Assembly: GCF_017161325.1 (NCBI RefSeq)
Contig: NZ_CP045670.1
Location: 124,001-188,000, forward strand
Direction: 5' to 3'
Origin: Treponema pedis
GTDB lineage: Bacteria > Spirochaetota > Spirochaetia > Treponematales > Treponemataceae
Length of the DNA: 64,000 bases
Shown here one piece after another: positions 63,128-64,000 of the stretch (position 1 is the stretch's first letter; each line of letters opens with the position of its first letter). The translations under genes were made by a program, and so were the position numbers. Under the pieces are notes generated by a model. The model worked only from the letters and a program-made list of their open reading frames with translations. It did no database searches and was not told the origin of the DNA.

Positions 63128-64000
63128 AGAAGACAAAATCCGTTTCTTATGTTGCCGCGTGGAATATTACGGCTCGTTTTTTTTTGCAGGGAATTTCATT
63201 CTTATCGGCGCCTGTTTTTACTAGGCTTTTAACTACGGAAGATTATGGTAGAGTTGCTATTTATAGTGCATGGTTGGGAATATTGAATTTATTCATTGGA
63301 TTGCAAACACACGGTTCAATTGCAAATGCAAGCATTAAATATGAGGGTAAAATGGATTCGTATCTCTCGTCAATTATGACTTTGTCATTTTTATCATTTG
63401 TATTTGTTCTTTGTGTGTTTGTAATTTTTCAAAAGTATTTATGTCGGTTGTTGGATATGCAGTGCTCTTTAATGTTTTTGCTGGTGGTGCATACATTTTT
63501 TTCTTTTGTTGTTAATTTTTATACGGCAAAATGGATTCAGTTTAGAGATGTTGAAAAGAATACAATAGTTTCAATTTTAATCAGCGGTGGAACTGTTGTT
63601 TTATCAATAATCTTTATATTATATCTTAATATTGAGAGTTATCGTGCAAAAATATATGGGATGGCTGTTCCTCAGATAATTTCTGGTTTTGTTTTTTTTA
63701 TAATTTTATACTTTAAGGATAGGTGTTTTTATAATAATATTTATTGGAAATTTTGTTTGAAGTTAACGATACCGCTGATATTTCATTATGCTGGAGGAAT
63801 TATACTTTCGCAAAGTGATAAAATTATGTTAAAAAAAATTGTGGGTTCAGATACAGCTGGGATATATAGTTTTGGATATACTGTAGCTCTTGTTATCTCT
63901 TCTATTTGGGCTGCATTTAATTCTACTTGGATACCTTTTTATTATGAATATAAGCGGGAGAACAAAAGAGAGGATATAATTATAAAATCAAATAATTATC
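63124..64000 (+). CDS. Polysaccharide flippase (Wzx-like), partial
   Basis: Starts at GTG 63124, overlapping the acetyltransferase stop by four bases (GTGA). The frame stays open to the window end (292 codons), with repeated hydrophobic segments (about nine helices so far). It begins [38 protein letters not shown], typical of oligosaccharide flippases of the MATE/MOP superfamily. It is the expected partner of the sugar genes upstream. The C-terminus is cut off. Confidence 0.85.
   Translation, partial: MKKTKSVSYVAAWNITARFFLQGISFLSAPVFTRLLTTEDYGRVAIYSAWLGILNLFIGLQTHGSIANASIKYEGKMDSYLSSIMTLSFLSFVFVLCVFVIFQKYLCRLLDMQCSLMFLLVVHTFFSFVVNFYTAKWIQFRDVEKNTIVSILISGGTVVLSIIFILYLNIESYRAKIYGMAVPQIISGFVFFIILYFKDRCFYNNIYWKFCLKLTIPLIFHYAGGIILSQSDKIMLKKIVGSDTAGIYSFGYTVALVISSIWAAFNSTWIPFYYEYKRENKREDIIIKSNNY

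Noticed and set aside
1-64000. CRISPR arrays, insertion sequences, prophage, integrase or attachment sites
   Set aside because: No repeat-spacer pattern, transposase or integrase, nor paired repeats at the tRNA genes, was seen.

Overview
The window is AT-rich bacterial DNA with spirochaete, most likely Treponema (T. denticola / T. pedis-like), content. The evidence is: methyl-accepting chemotaxis proteins, a selenoprotein glycine reductase (GrdB with an in-frame UGA), a FapA/MinD-like pair, a large GH13 amylase, lone groES and solitary rpsD next to tRNA genes, and several conserved proteins of a type I associate with spirochaetes. The genus is an inference from gene content. There are no rRNA genes, CRISPR arrays, insertion sequences or prophage.

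Layout. 1-6.05 kb: the tail of an unknown gene, then a minus-strand five-part nickel/peptide/opine-type ABC importer (binding protein frameshifted) preceded by an AraC-family regulator. 6.2-8.1 kb: MCP 1, with a C11 tract just after its start codon. 8.3-11.6 kb: a PadR operon of HAAS (DUF1700) and DUF4097 envelope proteins. 11.7-16.7 kb: an Rsm22-like methyltransferase and a frameshifted GH13 amylase. 16.8-26.8 kb: membrane protein, MinD/FlhG-like ATPase, FapA, Lgt, a decayed NAD synthetase, DedA and a DUF2339 protein. 26.8-30.7 kb: TatD, a small protein, TrmB, a lipoprotein and a conserved cytoplasmic protein. 30.9-37.1 kb: YkvI-type transporter, GrdB (selenocysteine plus a homopolymer frameshift), GrdE and MCP 2, whose dCache domain resembles amino-acid sensors and whose start is followed by a C17 tract. 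37.2-49.4 kb: ClpS-ClpA, a DHH phosphoesterase, QueH, signal peptidase I, a class B PBP (frameshifted beside its active site), a double zinc-ribbon protein, a DUF115 protein, a D12-class adenine methyltransferase, a frameshifted FKBP isomerase and S4. 49.5-52.8 kb: tRNA-Arg, tRNA-His, groES, a sigma-70-family factor with a sigma-54-type promoter, and tilS. 52.9-58.1 kb: an exported Ca-binding-like protein, an HtrA-like lipoprotein protease and an exported alpha/beta hydrolase. 58.1-64 kb: a surface-sugar cluster (WbpB/WbpE/WbpD-like enzymes and a flippase running off the window) interleaved with an MntA-HepT toxin-antitoxin pair and a DUF4143 ATPase.

Three signals go beyond ordinary annotation. 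(1) Both chemotaxis receptors carry a poly-C tract a few codons after the start, both are out of frame as sequenced, and their leaders are alike: a candidate ON/OFF switch for chemoreceptors. (2) At least eight genes have a -35/-10 pair whose -10 ends 6-11 bases before the start codon with no Shine-Dalgarno sequence, so leaderless or near-leaderless transcripts look common. (3) A GG-N10-GC sigma-54-type promoter precedes an RpoS-like sigma factor, reminiscent of the Borrelia RpoN-RpoS cascade. The window also holds an unusual number of single-base frameshifts, mostly in A/T homopolymers. These could be sequencing error or real decay. The nadE locus looks truly decayed because it has also lost its glutaminase catalytic residues.
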